A DNA stretch of 64,000 nt from Rhodococcus sp. OK302 (lineage in GTDB: Bacteria > Actinomycetota > Actinomycetes > Mycobacteriales > Mycobacteriaceae), in assembly GCF_002245895.1 (NCBI RefSeq), contig NZ_NPJZ01000001.1, positions 2,144,501 to 2,208,500 on the forward strand, read 5' to 3'. The notes under the pieces were generated by a model. It did not search any database and was not told the origin of the DNA. It worked only from the letters and a program-made list of their open reading frames with translations. The position numbers were made by a program, and so were the translations under genes. Positions 42,509-51,905 of this stretch are shown here, in pieces (the first letter of the stretch is position 1; every line of letters starts with the position of its first letter).

Positions 42509-43678
42509 GTGGATTCGCGAGCAATTTCTCTGGTCCGGTCGAGCTTCAAATCCATCGTCGCCGAAGAGGGCGGTCCGGAGCGGCTTGCCCGGACCTTCTA
42601 CTCGCTTCTTTTCGCCCGATCACCCGAAACTCGAGAGTTCTTTCCGGCCGCGATGGATGTGCAGCGCGACCGTCTGTTCACGGCCATCGGTTACGTCGTC
42701 GAAAACCTCGACGAGTCCGGCGAGATGCTCGAGTACCTCGCTCAGTTGGGCCGGGATCATCGCAAATACGGTGTGACCGACGAGCACTACAACGATGTCG
42801 CAAACTCGATGATCGAGGCGTTCGAATTGTTCGGCGGCGCCGAGATGTGGACCGAGGAAGTCGACAGTGCCTGGCGCAACACTCTGTCCGTGATCGGTGC
42901 AGCGATGACAGATGCCGCCAACGCCGCGGACGGGCCACGCGCGTGGACGGCCACGGTGATCGAAAGTCGAGCCGTCATCAAGGGAGTTGCGATAGTGCGC
43001 CTGCAGCTCGATCAGCCGATGGACTATCGGCCAGGCCAGTACGTCAGCGTCCAGGTAGCTGCAAGACCACGGATGTGGCGGTATCTCTCGCCGGCCAATC
43101 CGTCGGACGGATCGGGGATCGTCGAATTCCACATCCGGCATGTGTCCGGCGGCTGGGTCAGCCCGCCTATGGTCAACCAGACCGCCGTCGGCGATACGTG
43201 GGTGATCGGTTCGCCGATCGGTGCGCTCGGTCTGCCGGAGAACATCCGTGACCTGCTGATGATCGGGTCGGGTACCGGTCTCGCGCCGCTTCGCGCGCAG
43301 ATCCTCGAACTGATTCGTCGCGGCAACACCCGCAGGGTTCACCTGTTTTACTCCGGTCAGTACCCGTGCGACCTGTACGACCTTCCGTTTCTGTGGACGC
43401 TCGCCGAAAAGCACTCCTGGCTCACAGTCATTCCGGTGTCGGAAGAAGGCTCCAACCCGTGGTGGCATACCGAACCCGAACCGTTACCTCCACTGGGATT
43501 TCCCGAACGCATCACCGGCAAGGTCGGCAAGGTCGTCACGTCCTACGGCACGTGGTCGGGTCACGACATTCAGTTGGTCGGGAACGAATCGATGGTGAAC
43601 AGCACCAAGTTTCGACTTCGGGCGGCCGGGATCGACGTGGCAACTGTCCGCAGTGACCCGACCTACGGCGTTCAGTAG
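42509..43678 (+). CDS. Globin-reductase fusion, type II flavohaemoglobin-like (FHb1)
   Basis: A 389-residue protein with a globin domain (about 1-140), an FAD domain (about 145-245) and an NAD domain (about 250-380). The proximal haem ligand is His84 (LGRDHRKYGV), with an aromatic FF pair at the CD1 position near 44-45. FAD binding is through YRPGQYVSVQV and RMWRYLSPA; the cofactor-binding turn is IGSGTGLAPLRAQI. The LGRDHRKYG form matches type II flavohaemoglobins of Mycobacteriales, whose NO dioxygenase activity is debated. GTG at 42509 follows GAGGACGAG. It is divergent from the NO synthase and overlaps the next gene tail-to-tail by 7 bp. Confidence 0.9.
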   Translation: MDSRAISLVRSSFKSIVAEEGGPERLARTFYSLLFARSPETREFFPAAMDVQRDRLFTAIGYVVENLDESGEMLEYLAQLGRDHRKYGVTDEHYNDVANSMIEAFELFGGAEMWTEEVDSAWRNTLSVIGAAMTDAANAADGPRAWTATVIESRAVIKGVAIVRLQLDQPMDYRPGQYVSVQVAARPRMWRYLSPANPSDGSGIVEFHIRHVSGGWVSPPMVNQTAVGDTWVIGSPIGALGLPENIRDLLMIGSGTGLAPLRAQILELIRRGNTRRVHLFYSGQYPCDLYDLPFLWTLAEKHSWLTVIPVSEEGSNPWWHTEPEPLPPLGFPERITGKVGKVVTSYGTWSGHDIQLVGNESMVNSTKFRLRAAGIDVATVRSDPTYGVQ

Positions 43679-44418
43679 GGATCGAAGGCGATGATCTCGG
43701 CGGGGGTTCCCGTCGCAATCAGACGATCTCGCGTCGAACGCACCATTGCGGCCGATCCGCATAGCAACACCTGATGCTCGGTGAAGGCCCCGTACGACGC
43801 GACGACGTCGGCCAAGGTTCCTTCCACCAGATGGTCCTCGCCGAAACCGATATCTACACCGAGTCTTTCGAACCACTCGTCGGGTGGGCCGGCGTCGGTG
43901 AGGTCTTCGACCACGGGAATTGGTTGGAGCCAAGGAAATTGGTGAGCGAGCAACCACAGCATGTCTGCGGCGTACAGGTCGCGAAGGGTACGGCCACCGA
44001 AGAACAGGTACACCAGGGGCGGGTTCGGTGACTGTGCAAGATCGAGGATGATCGAGCGCATCGGTGCCAAACCTGTTCCGCCGGCGATCATCACGACCGG
44101 AGGGCCGTTCACGTCGACCGACAGATCTCCGCGGGGATCGAGAATCTGCCACGTGTCACCGGGTTGCGTGTCCTTCACGATCTTGCCGCTCACCCAGCCG
44201 CCGGGAACAGTTTTGACGTGGAACTCCATCTTCCCGTCTTGTGACGGCGGCAGCGCGGGGGACAGCCGGCGAAGCAGTCGTGAATTCTGCGGCACACTGA
44301 CGTCGACATATTGGCCCGGCCGGAACGGTACGACATCGCCGATCAGTCGAACGACAGCCAAATCCTCACGGAGGCGGTGATGTTCGACGACGGTGCTCGA
44401 CCAGGTTCGCTGGGCCAT
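43672..44418 (-). CDS. Globin-less FAD/NAD(P)H reductase related to the flavohaemoglobin reductase domain
   Basis: A 248-residue ferredoxin-NADP-reductase-fold protein with no haem or iron-sulfur domain. FRPGQYVDVSVPQ and LLRRLSPALP bind FAD, IAGGTGLAPMRSII is the nucleotide loop and VLLCGSAAMVRSTRDRL is the C-terminal signature. It aligns along its length with the reductase halves of the two neighbouring globin fusions. ATG at 44418 has an AGGAG site; the earlier frame lacks one. It follows FHb2 by 19 bp in an operon. A role as electron donor to the adjacent NO synthase is an attractive inference. Confidence 0.85.
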   Translation of the reverse strand: MAQRTWSSTVVEHHRLREDLAVVRLIGDVVPFRPGQYVDVSVPQNSRLLRRLSPALPPSQDGKMEFHVKTVPGGWVSGKIVKDTQPGDTWQILDPRGDLSVDVNGPPVVMIAGGTGLAPMRSIILDLAQSPNPPLVYLFFGGRTLRDLYAADMLWLLAHQFPWLQPIPVVEDLTDAGPPDEWFERLGVDIGFGEDHLVEGTLADVVASYGAFTEHQVLLCGSAAMVRSTRDRLIATGTPAEIIAFDPY

Positions 44419-44437
44419 GAGAGTGTTCTCCTGCTTG

Positions 44438-45616
44438 TCAGTAGAGCGGATCGTGCCGGATCTGGTCGATCGGAGTGCCGCCGGCGCGTAGTGCATAGAT
44501 CGTGGTCTTGATCATGGACGGTGAACCCGAAATCTGGATCTGGCGGTCCGCCCACGACCCGAACTGTGCCACGACCCTGCCGATGGGTCCTGTCAATCGA
44601 GAGTGCATTCCGAATGGTGGTTCGAGTACCGGGCCGTTGTGCCACCACGGATTTTCAGGTTCCTCCGACACCGGAACCACGGTCAGCCACGGATTGCTGA
44701 GCGAAATGTGCCACAGCGTCTCGAGATCGTAGAGGTCACACGGATAGCGTCCACCCACAAAGAGGTGGACCCGGGGATTGTTCGAGCGCTGCGCCATTTC
44801 CATCACCTGGGCGCGCAACGGTGCGATGCCCGTCCCACTGCCGATCATCAAAACGTCATGGTCGGAGGTGAAGTCGACCTCCAGACCACCGAGTGGGGTG
44901 GACATGACCCAACGATCACCGACATGGGTCTCGTTGACGATCGCCGGACTCACCCAACCGCCCGACACCTTGCGGATGTGGAATTCGAGTTGGCCGAACG
45001 GATTGGCCGGGATAGCGGGGGAGTAGTACCGCCACATCCGCGGGCGCTGCGGAATCTGAACTCCGACGTACTGACCGGCGCCGTACGGAATGGGAGGGTC
45101 GGTTTCGAGGCGCACGATCGCAAGATCGTCGAGCACCCGCTCATGACTGACGACGGTGCCGCCCCACAGCGCCGGCGTCGTATCGGACTCGGCGCCCTCG
45201 GACATCGTCTGTACGACAAAATCGGCGAACGCAGTCCAGGCTTCGTCGAGTTCGGGCGTCCACTTGTAGCGACTGTGCGAACTGGTCCCGTACAGGGAAC
45301 GTACAGCCCGCTTCAGTGCCGTACCGGCAGCCTCGTAGTGCTCACGCTCGACACCGTAGCGACGGTGGTCGAGGCCCAACTGCGTCAAAAATTTTCGAAT
45401 ACGCCGATGCTGGGCAAGATTGTTCACCGTGAATTGGATCGCGGTGAAGAACCTGTGACCTTGTGATTCCATTGCTGCGGGGAACAATGAGCGATACAGA
45501 GGATGTTCAGCAAAGAGAGCCGTATAGAACAGTGCCGAAAAATGCGCGCGAGACTCGTCGTCGTCGGTCAGTGCATCGAGGCTGGATTGCAGGCGGGCGA
45601 TCACCTTCGGATCCAA
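44438..45616 (-). CDS. Globin-reductase fusion, type II flavohaemoglobin-like (FHb2)
   Basis: A 392-residue paralogue of FHb1 with the same layout: globin to about 145 with proximal His84 (LGLDHRRYGV), then FAD (YGAGQYVGVQI, RMWRYYSPA) and NAD (IGSGTGIAPLRAQV) domains. TTG at 45616 after AAAGGGG gives MDPKVIARLQSSL, which lines up exactly with the FHb1 start; a TTG at 45655 is less likely. From memory it corresponds in position to Rv0385, beside clpB in M. tuberculosis. It is co-transcribed with the globin-less reductase. Confidence 0.88.
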   Translation of the reverse strand: MDPKVIARLQSSLDALTDDDESRAHFSALFYTALFAEHPLYRSLFPAAMESQGHRFFTAIQFTVNNLAQHRRIRKFLTQLGLDHRRYGVEREHYEAAGTALKRAVRSLYGTSSHSRYKWTPELDEAWTAFADFVVQTMSEGAESDTTPALWGGTVVSHERVLDDLAIVRLETDPPIPYGAGQYVGVQIPQRPRMWRYYSPAIPANPFGQLEFHIRKVSGGWVSPAIVNETHVGDRWVMSTPLGGLEVDFTSDHDVLMIGSGTGIAPLRAQVMEMAQRSNNPRVHLFVGGRYPCDLYDLETLWHISLSNPWLTVVPVSEEPENPWWHNGPVLEPPFGMHSRLTGPIGRVVAQFGSWADRQIQISGSPSMIKTTIYALRAGGTPIDQIRHDPLY

Positions 45617-45706
45617 TCCGCACCCCTTTCGTCCCAGCAGCAACTCTCGTTTCAATTCTAGTACGGCGCGGAAAGTGACGAATCAGCACGAGGGCGCCTA
45701 GCGAAA

Positions 45707-45737
45707 ACAAACTTGAGCGGAATAGACTCAAGTTTGT
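45707..45737. promoter_or_regulatory. HAIR operator (HspR site) upstream of clpB
   Basis: CTTGAGC-N7-ACTCAAG (45712-45732) matches the HAIR consensus CTTGAGT-N7-ACTCAAG with one mismatch. The symmetry extends outward to 11-bp arms, ACAAACTTGAG and CTCAAGTTTGT. It predicts heat-shock control of clpB by HspR and may also influence the divergent FHb2 operon. Confidence 0.85.
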
Positions 45738-45843
45738 ACGCGTTGACGATAGTGACACAGCCGCAGTACCAACCCGGAGCGGCTCAAAAATCTTCGACTT
45801 CGACGCGCTTGAGGCGACCGGAGCCCGGCCAGAAAGGTGACAA

Positions 45844-48396
45844 GTGGACTCGTTCACACCAACAACCAAGACCCAGGCTGCGATGACGGCTGCACTGCAG
45901 TCGGCGTCGTCGGCCGGTAACCCCGACATTCGACCGGCACACCTGCTGGTCGCACTCCTCGATCAAACCGACGGTATCGCCGCCCCGCTGCTCAAGGCAG
46001 TCGGCGTCGACCCCACCGTCGTACATCGCGAAGCTCAGAACCTGGTGGATCGTCTGCCCAAGACCACCGGCGCAAGCTCCACTCCGCAACTGGGACGTGA
46101 AGCTCTCGCAGCGCTGACGTCGGCTCAGCACCTCGCCACCGAGATGGACGACGAGTACGTCTCCACCGAACACGTTCTGTACGGCCTCGCCGACAGTGAT
46201 TCCGACGTCGCAACGTTGTTGAAAAACCACGGTGCAACACCCGTCGCACTGCGTGATGCCTTCACGACCGTTCGCGGTAGCGCACGAGTGACCAGCCCGG
46301 AGCCGGAAGGCACCTACCAAGCGCTGGAGAAGTACTCCACCGATCTCACCGAACTCGCCCGCAGTGGCAAGCTCGACCCGGTGATCGGCCGCGACACCGA
46401 GATTCGTCGTGTCGTGCAGGTGCTGTCGCGTCGTACCAAGAACAACCCGGTACTCATCGGTGAGCCCGGCGTCGGTAAGACCGCGATCGTGGAGGGCCTG
46501 GCCCAACGCATCATCGCGGGCGACGTCCCCGAATCGCTGCGCGGAAAGACCGTCGTATCCCTGGACCTCGGGTCCATGATCGCCGGTGCCAAGTTCCGCG
46601 GTGAATTCGAGGAACGCCTCAAGGCTGTCCTCGACGACATCAAGAACAGTGCCGGACAGGTCATCACCTTCATCGACGAACTCCACACCATCGTCGGCGC
46701 GGGTGCCACCGGTGAATCCGCCATGGACGCCGGCAACATGATCAAGCCGATGCTCGCCCGCGGTGAGCTGCGATTGGTCGGTGCCACCACGCTCGAGGAA
46801 TACCGCAAGTACATCGAGAAGGACGCCGCACTCGAGCGTCGTTTCCAGCAGGTACTCGTCGGTGAACCCTCGGTCGAGGACACCGTCGGCATCCTGCGTG
46901 GACTCAAGGAACGGTACGAGGTGCACCACGGTGTCCGGATCACGGACTCCGCGCTGGTAGCAGCGGCTTCACTGTCGGATCGCTACATCACGTCGCGTTT
47001 CCTTCCCGACAAGGCCATCGACCTCGTCGACGAGGCCGCGTCCCGTCTGCGCATGGAGATCGACTCGCGCCCCGTCGAGATCGACGAGGTCGAACGCATT
47101 GTTCGACGTCTCGAGATCGAAGAGGTCGCACTCGAGAAAGAAACCGACGACGCATCCAAGGCGCGGCTGGACAAGCTGCGTCAGGAACTTGCCGACGACC
47201 GCGAAAAGCTCAATCAGCTCAGCACTCGCTGGCAGAACGAGAAGCAGGCCATCGACTCGGTGCGCGGGCTCAAGGAACAGCTCGAAACCTTGCGAGGCGA
47301 GTCCGAACGCGCTGAGCGTGACGGCGATCTGGGCAAGGCAGCAGAACTCCGATACGGCCGCATCCCGGCTTTGGAGAAGGAACTGGAAGAGGCAGCCCGG
47401 ATTTCCGGCGCAGCTTCCGACGGTGATGTCATGCTCAAGGAAGAGGTCGGGCCCGACGACGTCGCAGACGTAGTCGCAGCCTGGACCGGTATTCCGGCCG
47501 GCCGGATGATGGAAGGCGAAACAGAGAAGCTGCTTCGCATGGAATCCGAACTCGCCAAGCGTGTAGTCGGCCAGGTGGATGCAGTCACAGCGGTGTCCGA
47601 CGCGGTTCGACGCGCACGTGCAGGTGTCGCCGACCCCAATCGGCCCACCGGTTCGTTCCTGTTCCTCGGCCCGACCGGCGTCGGTAAGACGGAGCTCGCC
47701 AAAGGCTTGGCGGACTTCCTCTTCGACGACGAGCGCGCAATGATTCGCATCGACATGAGCGAATACGGCGAGAAGCACTCGGTGGCCCGACTCGTCGGTG
47801 CCCCTCCGGGATACGTCGGGTACGAATCCGGCGGTCAGCTCACCGAAGCAGTCCGTCGACGCCCGTACTCGGTGGTTCTCTTCGACGAGGTCGAGAAGGC
47901 TCACCCCGACGTCTTCGACGTATTGCTCGCAGTGCTCGACGAAGGACGGCTCACCGACGGTCAAGGCCGCACGGTGGACTTCCGCAACACCATCTTGATC
48001 CTGACCTCGAACCTGGGATCGGGTGGCAACAAGGAACAGGTCATGGACGCAGTACGCCGCGCGTTCAAGCCCGAGTTCATCAACCGTCTCGACGACGTGG
48101 TCATCTTCGATGCCCTGTCGGAAGAGCAGTTGGAGCACATCGTCGACATCCAGCTCGAGCAGTTGCAGAAGCGTCTGGCGATGCGTCGACTCACCCTCGA
48201 CGTCAACGGCAGCGCCCGGATGTGGCTCGCGGTACGCGGTTACGACCCGTTGTACGGCGCTCGGCCACTGCGCCGGTTGGTCCAGCAGGCCATCGGCGAC
48301 CAGCTCGCCAAGCTGCTCCTGGCCGGCAAGGTCCAGGACGGCGACACCGTGCATGTCGGTGTCAGCGAGGATGCAGATCAGTTGGTTCTGTCCTGA
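45844..48396 (+). CDS. clpB: ATP-dependent disaggregase ClpB
   Basis: An 850-residue Hsp100 chaperone. A Clp N-domain (1-140) precedes two AAA+ modules with Walker A motifs GEPGVGKT near 207 and GPTGVGKT near 610. The M-domain coiled coil (about 400-520) that distinguishes ClpB from ClpA/ClpC lies between them. [16 protein letters not shown] and the pore loop [14 protein letters not shown] are intact. It rescues aggregated proteins with DnaK. GTG at 45844 follows an AAAGGTG site. The HAIR element upstream predicts HspR repression. A terminator follows at 48431. Confidence 0.97.
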   Translation: MDSFTPTTKTQAAMTAALQSASSAGNPDIRPAHLLVALLDQTDGIAAPLLKAVGVDPTVVHREAQNLVDRLPKTTGASSTPQLGREALAALTSAQHLATEMDDEYVSTEHVLYGLADSDSDVATLLKNHGATPVALRDAFTTVRGSARVTSPEPEGTYQALEKYSTDLTELARSGKLDPVIGRDTEIRRVVQVLSRRTKNNPVLIGEPGVGKTAIVEGLAQRIIAGDVPESLRGKTVVSLDLGSMIAGAKFRGEFEERLKAVLDDIKNSAGQVITFIDELHTIVGAGATGESAMDAGNMIKPMLARGELRLVGATTLEEYRKYIEKDAALERRFQQVLVGEPSVEDTVGILRGLKERYEVHHGVRITDSALVAAASLSDRYITSRFLPDKAIDLVDEAASRLRMEIDSRPVEIDEVERIVRRLEIEEVALEKETDDASKARLDKLRQELADDREKLNQLSTRWQNEKQAIDSVRGLKEQLETLRGESERAERDGDLGKAAELRYGRIPALEKELEEAARISGAASDGDVMLKEEVGPDDVADVVAAWTGIPAGRMMEGETEKLLRMESELAKRVVGQVDAVTAVSDAVRRARAGVADPNRPTGSFLFLGPTGVGKTELAKGLADFLFDDERAMIRIDMSEYGEKHSVARLVGAPPGYVGYESGGQLTEAVRRRPYSVVLFDEVEKAHPDVFDVLLAVLDEGRLTDGQGRTVDFRNTILILTSNLGSGGNKEQVMDAVRRAFKPEFINRLDDVVIFDALSEEQLEHIVDIQLEQLQKRLAMRRLTLDVNGSARMWLAVRGYDPLYGARPLRRLVQQAIGDQLAKLLLAGKVQDGDTVHVGVSEDADQLVLS

Positions 48397-48430
48397 TCAT
48401 GTGAATGCGCCTGATCGGGTGAACTGAAAT

Positions 48431-48471
48431 GCCCCGCCGATCCACTTCGGATCGGCGGGGCTTTCGATTTT
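48431..48471 (+). terminator. Intrinsic terminator after clpB
   Basis: GCCCCGCCGATCC (48431-48443) pairs with GGATCGGCGGGGC (48449-48461), loop ACTTC, followed by TTTCGATTTTT. Confidence 0.93.
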
Positions 48472-48551
48472 TGTTCTACGCTGGATGGCTGAATGCTCGA
48501 CCGGCGGATGTACATCCGCACTCCCGTGTCCGAACTAGAGGTGGGCTAGCC

Positions 48552-49427
48552 ATGACTGATCAGAACGATCCGCGAAACCCCGGCGGCACCCCGAACCCGG
48601 ATCAGCCGACCGAGCACTTCGAGATTCCGCAGCAATACCAAGGTCAACAGCAATACCAAGGTCAACAGCAGTATCAGGGGCAACAGCAATACCCCTATGG
48701 TGGGCCGGATCAGAACACCGAGTACCTGGGTCAGCAATACCCGCCGAACCAGCCGAATCCGACGCAGGCGTTTCCGCCTTACAACCCGCAGCTCGATCCG
48801 GAGGCGCCGCCACCAGGCGCGACGCAGGCCTACCCGCCGTACTCGGAGCAATATCCGGTGGCCGGTGGGGGAGCTGGTGGTGGGGTTCCGCCTGAACAAC
48901 CGTTCATCGACAACGGATCGCCGGACGGCGGAAAGCGTCGCAAATTCGGTACCTGGATCGCAGCCGGCGTCGTCGGAGTTCTTGTTGCCGTCATCGCGAT
49001 CATCGGCATGTCAGTATTCGGCTCGTCGAATGATTCCGGAACTCAGACGGCATTTGTTCCGCCGACAACCACTGCACCGGCGCCCACAACACCAAAACCC
49101 AAGACCACGACACCGGCGCCGTCGCCCACGACGACATCCCCCCTCGACAAGCTGCCCGGTGGACTCGGCGACGTGATCGGCAAAGCCGGCGGAGCCGTCG
49201 GCACTGTCGTCTCCAATGACGGGACCACCCTGGTCATCAATTCGATCGGCGGATCTCAGACCACGATCCTCACCACGCCGGAAACAACATTGATCGCTTT
49301 CAACCGCTCGTCCGTCGCAGATCTGCAACCGGGGGACAACATCGTCGTCGACGGCACTCCGCTGGAAAACGGCACGATGACCGCCAAAACGATCCTCGAC
49401 GCGTCTCTACCGTCGTTCGGTAACTAG
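48552..49427 (+). CDS. Membrane protein with Gln/Pro-rich cytoplasmic region and DUF5666-like domain
   Basis: A 291-residue protein. Its N-terminal 125 residues are rich in Gln, Pro and Tyr, with three QQYQGQ repeats (DNA repeat around 48631-48690). A single transmembrane segment (about 136-158, WIAAGVVGVLVAVIAIIGMSVF) and a Thr/Pro-rich linker follow. The external domain, with VSNDGTTLVINSIGG and VADLQPGDNIVVDGTP, resembles DUF5666. The frame is open from 48429, but ATG at 48552 is the sensible start. Function unknown. Confidence 0.75.
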   Translation: MTDQNDPRNPGGTPNPDQPTEHFEIPQQYQGQQQYQGQQQYQGQQQYPYGGPDQNTEYLGQQYPPNQPNPTQAFPPYNPQLDPEAPPPGATQAYPPYSEQYPVAGGGAGGGVPPEQPFIDNGSPDGGKRRKFGTWIAAGVVGVLVAVIAIIGMSVFGSSNDSGTQTAFVPPTTTAPAPTTPKPKTTTPAPSPTTTSPLDKLPGGLGDVIGKAGGAVGTVVSNDGTTLVINSIGGSQTTILTTPETTLIAFNRSSVADLQPGDNIVVDGTPLENGTMTAKTILDASLPSFGN

Positions 49428-49515
49428 CGCCTGCCGACGTCGGCCAGGACACACCGGACACATTCGTCAGGGTGTCGCGGGAGGTTGTCGTCTTAAGTCG
49501 CTACTCTGAGCAGTG

Positions 49516-50421
49516 ATGACTGGAATGTGGTTCGGACTCGCAGCAATAGCACTCGCCGGAGCGGGTGCGCTTCTGTACGTCGACAGAACGAGGCGCGATC
49601 AATCCGGCCGAGTACGTCAGATCTGGGCAAAAGCGCAGGGCTATACGTACACGGGCAGCGACGACCAGCTTGCGGGCGAGTGGCATCGCGCAGCAATGGC
49701 CAAGCAGGACTACCTGACTGCGACGGACGTCGTGCGCGGAACACGTCGAGGTGAGCAGTTCGTACTCTTCGACCTCGAGGAAACCGCCACCATCGTGGCT
49801 GTTCGACGCGAGATCGGATCCGACGTCGATATCGATCTCCGTTTGAAGTCGACGGCACCGCCCAAGGACGGCGACCTCAATCTGCTGGGCGCAATCGGTC
49901 CGCGTGTTGTATTTGCCACGGACCTCGAGATTGCCCGCCGAGTCTGTGACCAGCGGATGGTCGCGTTCACCGAATCAGTTCCCCCGGCTCTGAGCATGCT
50001 GTGGAGTGAGGGTCGTTGGACCCTGGGTTCGTTGCCGGTATCGAGCAGCGGCCGCGATTGGGACGCCGCTATCGAAGCTGTTGCCCGGTTGTCCGGCATC
50101 CTGCACGTACTTCCTCCGGTCACCGATCCGAGCGAACTCGAAGTTGATCACGACCCGACGCGACCGCGCCCCCGACCGGATGTTTCCGACGCACCGGCCG
50201 TCAGTGATTCCGATGCACCCGTAGCGCGCGACCTACCGTCAGCCGTTCGAGATGTGCCCCGCCGAGAAGCTCCAGACGCACCCCGTCGCGAGGCTCCGGA
50301 GTCGCAGCGTCGAGAGGCTCCGGAGTCGCAGCGTCGAAACGCGCCGGCACCCGCCCCCACGAACACACCGAAACCAGGTTCCGGCCCGCAACGTTCGGGA
50401 ACCGTCCGCCCCGTCGATTGA
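49516..50421 (+). CDS. Conserved membrane-anchored protein of unknown function
   Basis: About 301 residues with one N-terminal transmembrane helix (WFGLAAIALAGAGALLYV). A soluble domain follows (about 35-210, with GEQFVLFDLEETATIVAVRREIG). The disordered C-terminal tail carries RREAPES-type repeats (near 50270-50340). From memory of the M. tuberculosis map it corresponds in position to the protein encoded beside clpB (Rv0383c). GTG at 49513 immediately precedes the ATG. No catalytic motif is seen. Confidence 0.75.
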   Translation: MTGMWFGLAAIALAGAGALLYVDRTRRDQSGRVRQIWAKAQGYTYTGSDDQLAGEWHRAAMAKQDYLTATDVVRGTRRGEQFVLFDLEETATIVAVRREIGSDVDIDLRLKSTAPPKDGDLNLLGAIGPRVVFATDLEIARRVCDQRMVAFTESVPPALSMLWSEGRWTLGSLPVSSSGRDWDAAIEAVARLSGILHVLPPVTDPSELEVDHDPTRPRPRPDVSDAPAVSDSDAPVARDLPSAVRDVPRREAPDAPRREAPESQRREAPESQRRNAPAPAPTNTPKPGSGPQRSGTVRPVD

Positions 50422-50470
50422 GCAGCGGTAAGCCGCACTTTTCGTGGCGTGACGCACTAGCGTGGCCGGT

Positions 50471-51271
50471 ATGTCGTCATCGAACTCGGATCGCCCTGTG
50501 CGTCCTGTAGCCCTGATCACCGGACCCACTTCAGGTCTCGGTGCAGGATTCGCCAAAAAATATGCATCGCTCGGTTACGACCTGGTACTTGTCGCTCGCG
50601 ACGAAGTGAGACTGCACGATCTTGCGTCGGAACTGTCCACCATGTTCGGCACCGAATCCGAAATTCTTGTTGCAGACCTCGCGACGGAACCGGGGCGTGA
50701 CGCGGTTGCCGATCGCTTGGACAAGGGCGTCGAAGTTCTGGTCAACAACGCCGGGTTCGGTACTTCGGGTGAATTTTGGACCTCTGATCCTGCGCTCCTG
50801 CAATCTCAACTCGATGTCAATGTCACCGCCGTGATGCGTCTGACCCGCGCCGCATTGCCCAGCATGATCGCGTCCGCGCACGGAACGATCCTCAACGTTG
50901 CGAGTGTGGCCGGATTGCTGCCCGGGACCAGTTCGGCGTACTCGGCAAGCAAGGCGTACGTGATTTCGTTCACCGAAGGGTTGGCCGGAAGATTGGCCGG
51001 AACTGGTGTTCAGGTCCAAGCTCTCTGCCCGGGTTTCATCCATACGGAGTTTCACGAGCGGGCCGGGCTGGAGATGTCCGCGATGCCGAAGGCGATGTGG
51101 TTGAGCGTCGATCAGGTGGTCGCGGCATCGATGAAAGACTTGGCAGACAACAAGGTCATCAGCATTCCCGGAATCCAGTACAAGGTGCTCACTACTGCCG
51201 GGCGTCTCATTCCCAAGGGGCTGGTTCGCAAGCTGACCAAACTAGTCGCTCGAGGTCAGGGTCGCACGTAA
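50471..51271 (+). CDS. Short-chain dehydrogenase/reductase
   Basis: A 266-residue classical SDR. The Rossmann glycine motif is TGPTSGLGAGFA, NNAG occurs in VLVNNAGFG, and the catalytic Ser-Tyr-Lys set lies in NVASVAGLLPGTSSAYSASKAYV. The CPGFIHTEFH segment follows as usual. The cofactor is NAD(P)H and the substrate is unknown. GTG at 50462 is an alternative start. It ends 54 bp before pyrE and may share its transcript. Confidence 0.9.
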   Translation: MSSSNSDRPVRPVALITGPTSGLGAGFAKKYASLGYDLVLVARDEVRLHDLASELSTMFGTESEILVADLATEPGRDAVADRLDKGVEVLVNNAGFGTSGEFWTSDPALLQSQLDVNVTAVMRLTRAALPSMIASAHGTILNVASVAGLLPGTSSAYSASKAYVISFTEGLAGRLAGTGVQVQALCPGFIHTEFHERAGLEMSAMPKAMWLSVDQVVAASMKDLADNKVISIPGIQYKVLTTAGRLIPKGLVRKLTKLVARGQGRT

Positions 51272-51325
51272 ATGTCGAGCCCGATGATTATTGCCACGGC
51301 GCCGCGGTCGGTAGGCTGAGCACTC

Positions 51326-51859
51326 ATGAGCGATCGTGAAGATTTGGCTGCGCTGGTGCGCGAATTGGCTGTTGTACATGGAAAGGTGACGTTGTCTTCG
51401 GGCAAGGAAGCCGACTACTACGTCGACCTTCGTCGTGCGACGCTTCATCACAAGGCGGGACCGTTGATCGGTTCGTTGCTGCGTGACCTGGTTGCAGATT
51501 GGGATTTTGACGCCGTCGGCGGTTTGACGATGGGCGCAGACCCCGTCGCGATGGCCATCATGCATGCGCCCGGTCGTCCGATCGACGCGTTTGTCGTTCG
51601 TAAGGCTGCCAAGGCGCATGGAATGCAACGTCAGATCGAGGGCCCCGATGTGGTCGGCAAGCGTGTTCTTGTTGTCGAGGACACCACGACGACGGGTAAC
51701 TCTCCGCTGACGGCAGTCAAGGCTCTTCGCGACGCCGGCGCCATCGTGGTCGGTGTGGCAACCGTGGTGGACCGGGCGACGGGCGCAGACGCCGTCATCG
51801 GGGCCGAAGGCGTCGAGTACCGCTCACTGCTGGGCTTGGAAGACCTGAATTTAGGCTAG
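51326..51859 (+). CDS. pyrE: Orotate phosphoribosyltransferase
   Basis: A 177-residue PyrE that joins orotate and PRPP to give OMP in pyrimidine synthesis. The PRPP-binding loop VLVVEDTTTTGNSPL (near 112-126) is canonical, and LSSGKEADYYVDLRRATLH near 24-42 is the family opening. The flexible loop RKAAKAHGMQRQIEG contains the catalytic lysine. The perfect hairpin at 51864-51905 ends transcription. Confidence 0.95.
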   Translation: MSDREDLAALVRELAVVHGKVTLSSGKEADYYVDLRRATLHHKAGPLIGSLLRDLVADWDFDAVGGLTMGADPVAMAIMHAPGRPIDAFVVRKAAKAHGMQRQIEGPDVVGKRVLVVEDTTTTGNSPLTAVKALRDAGAIVVGVATVVDRATGADAVIGAEGVEYRSLLGLEDLNLG

Positions 51860-51863
51860 CGCT

Positions 51864-51905
51864 TGTGAGCCTTTTCGGTAGCGGACGCTACCGAAAAGGC
51901 TCACA
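51864..51905. terminator. Perfect 20-bp hairpin between convergent pyrE and marR
   Basis: The arms 51864-51883 and 51886-51905 pair without mismatch across a 2-nt loop. The outer part is TGTGAGCCTTTTCGG, a variant of the dispersed TGTGCGCCTTT family. It serves both genes. Confidence 0.88.
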
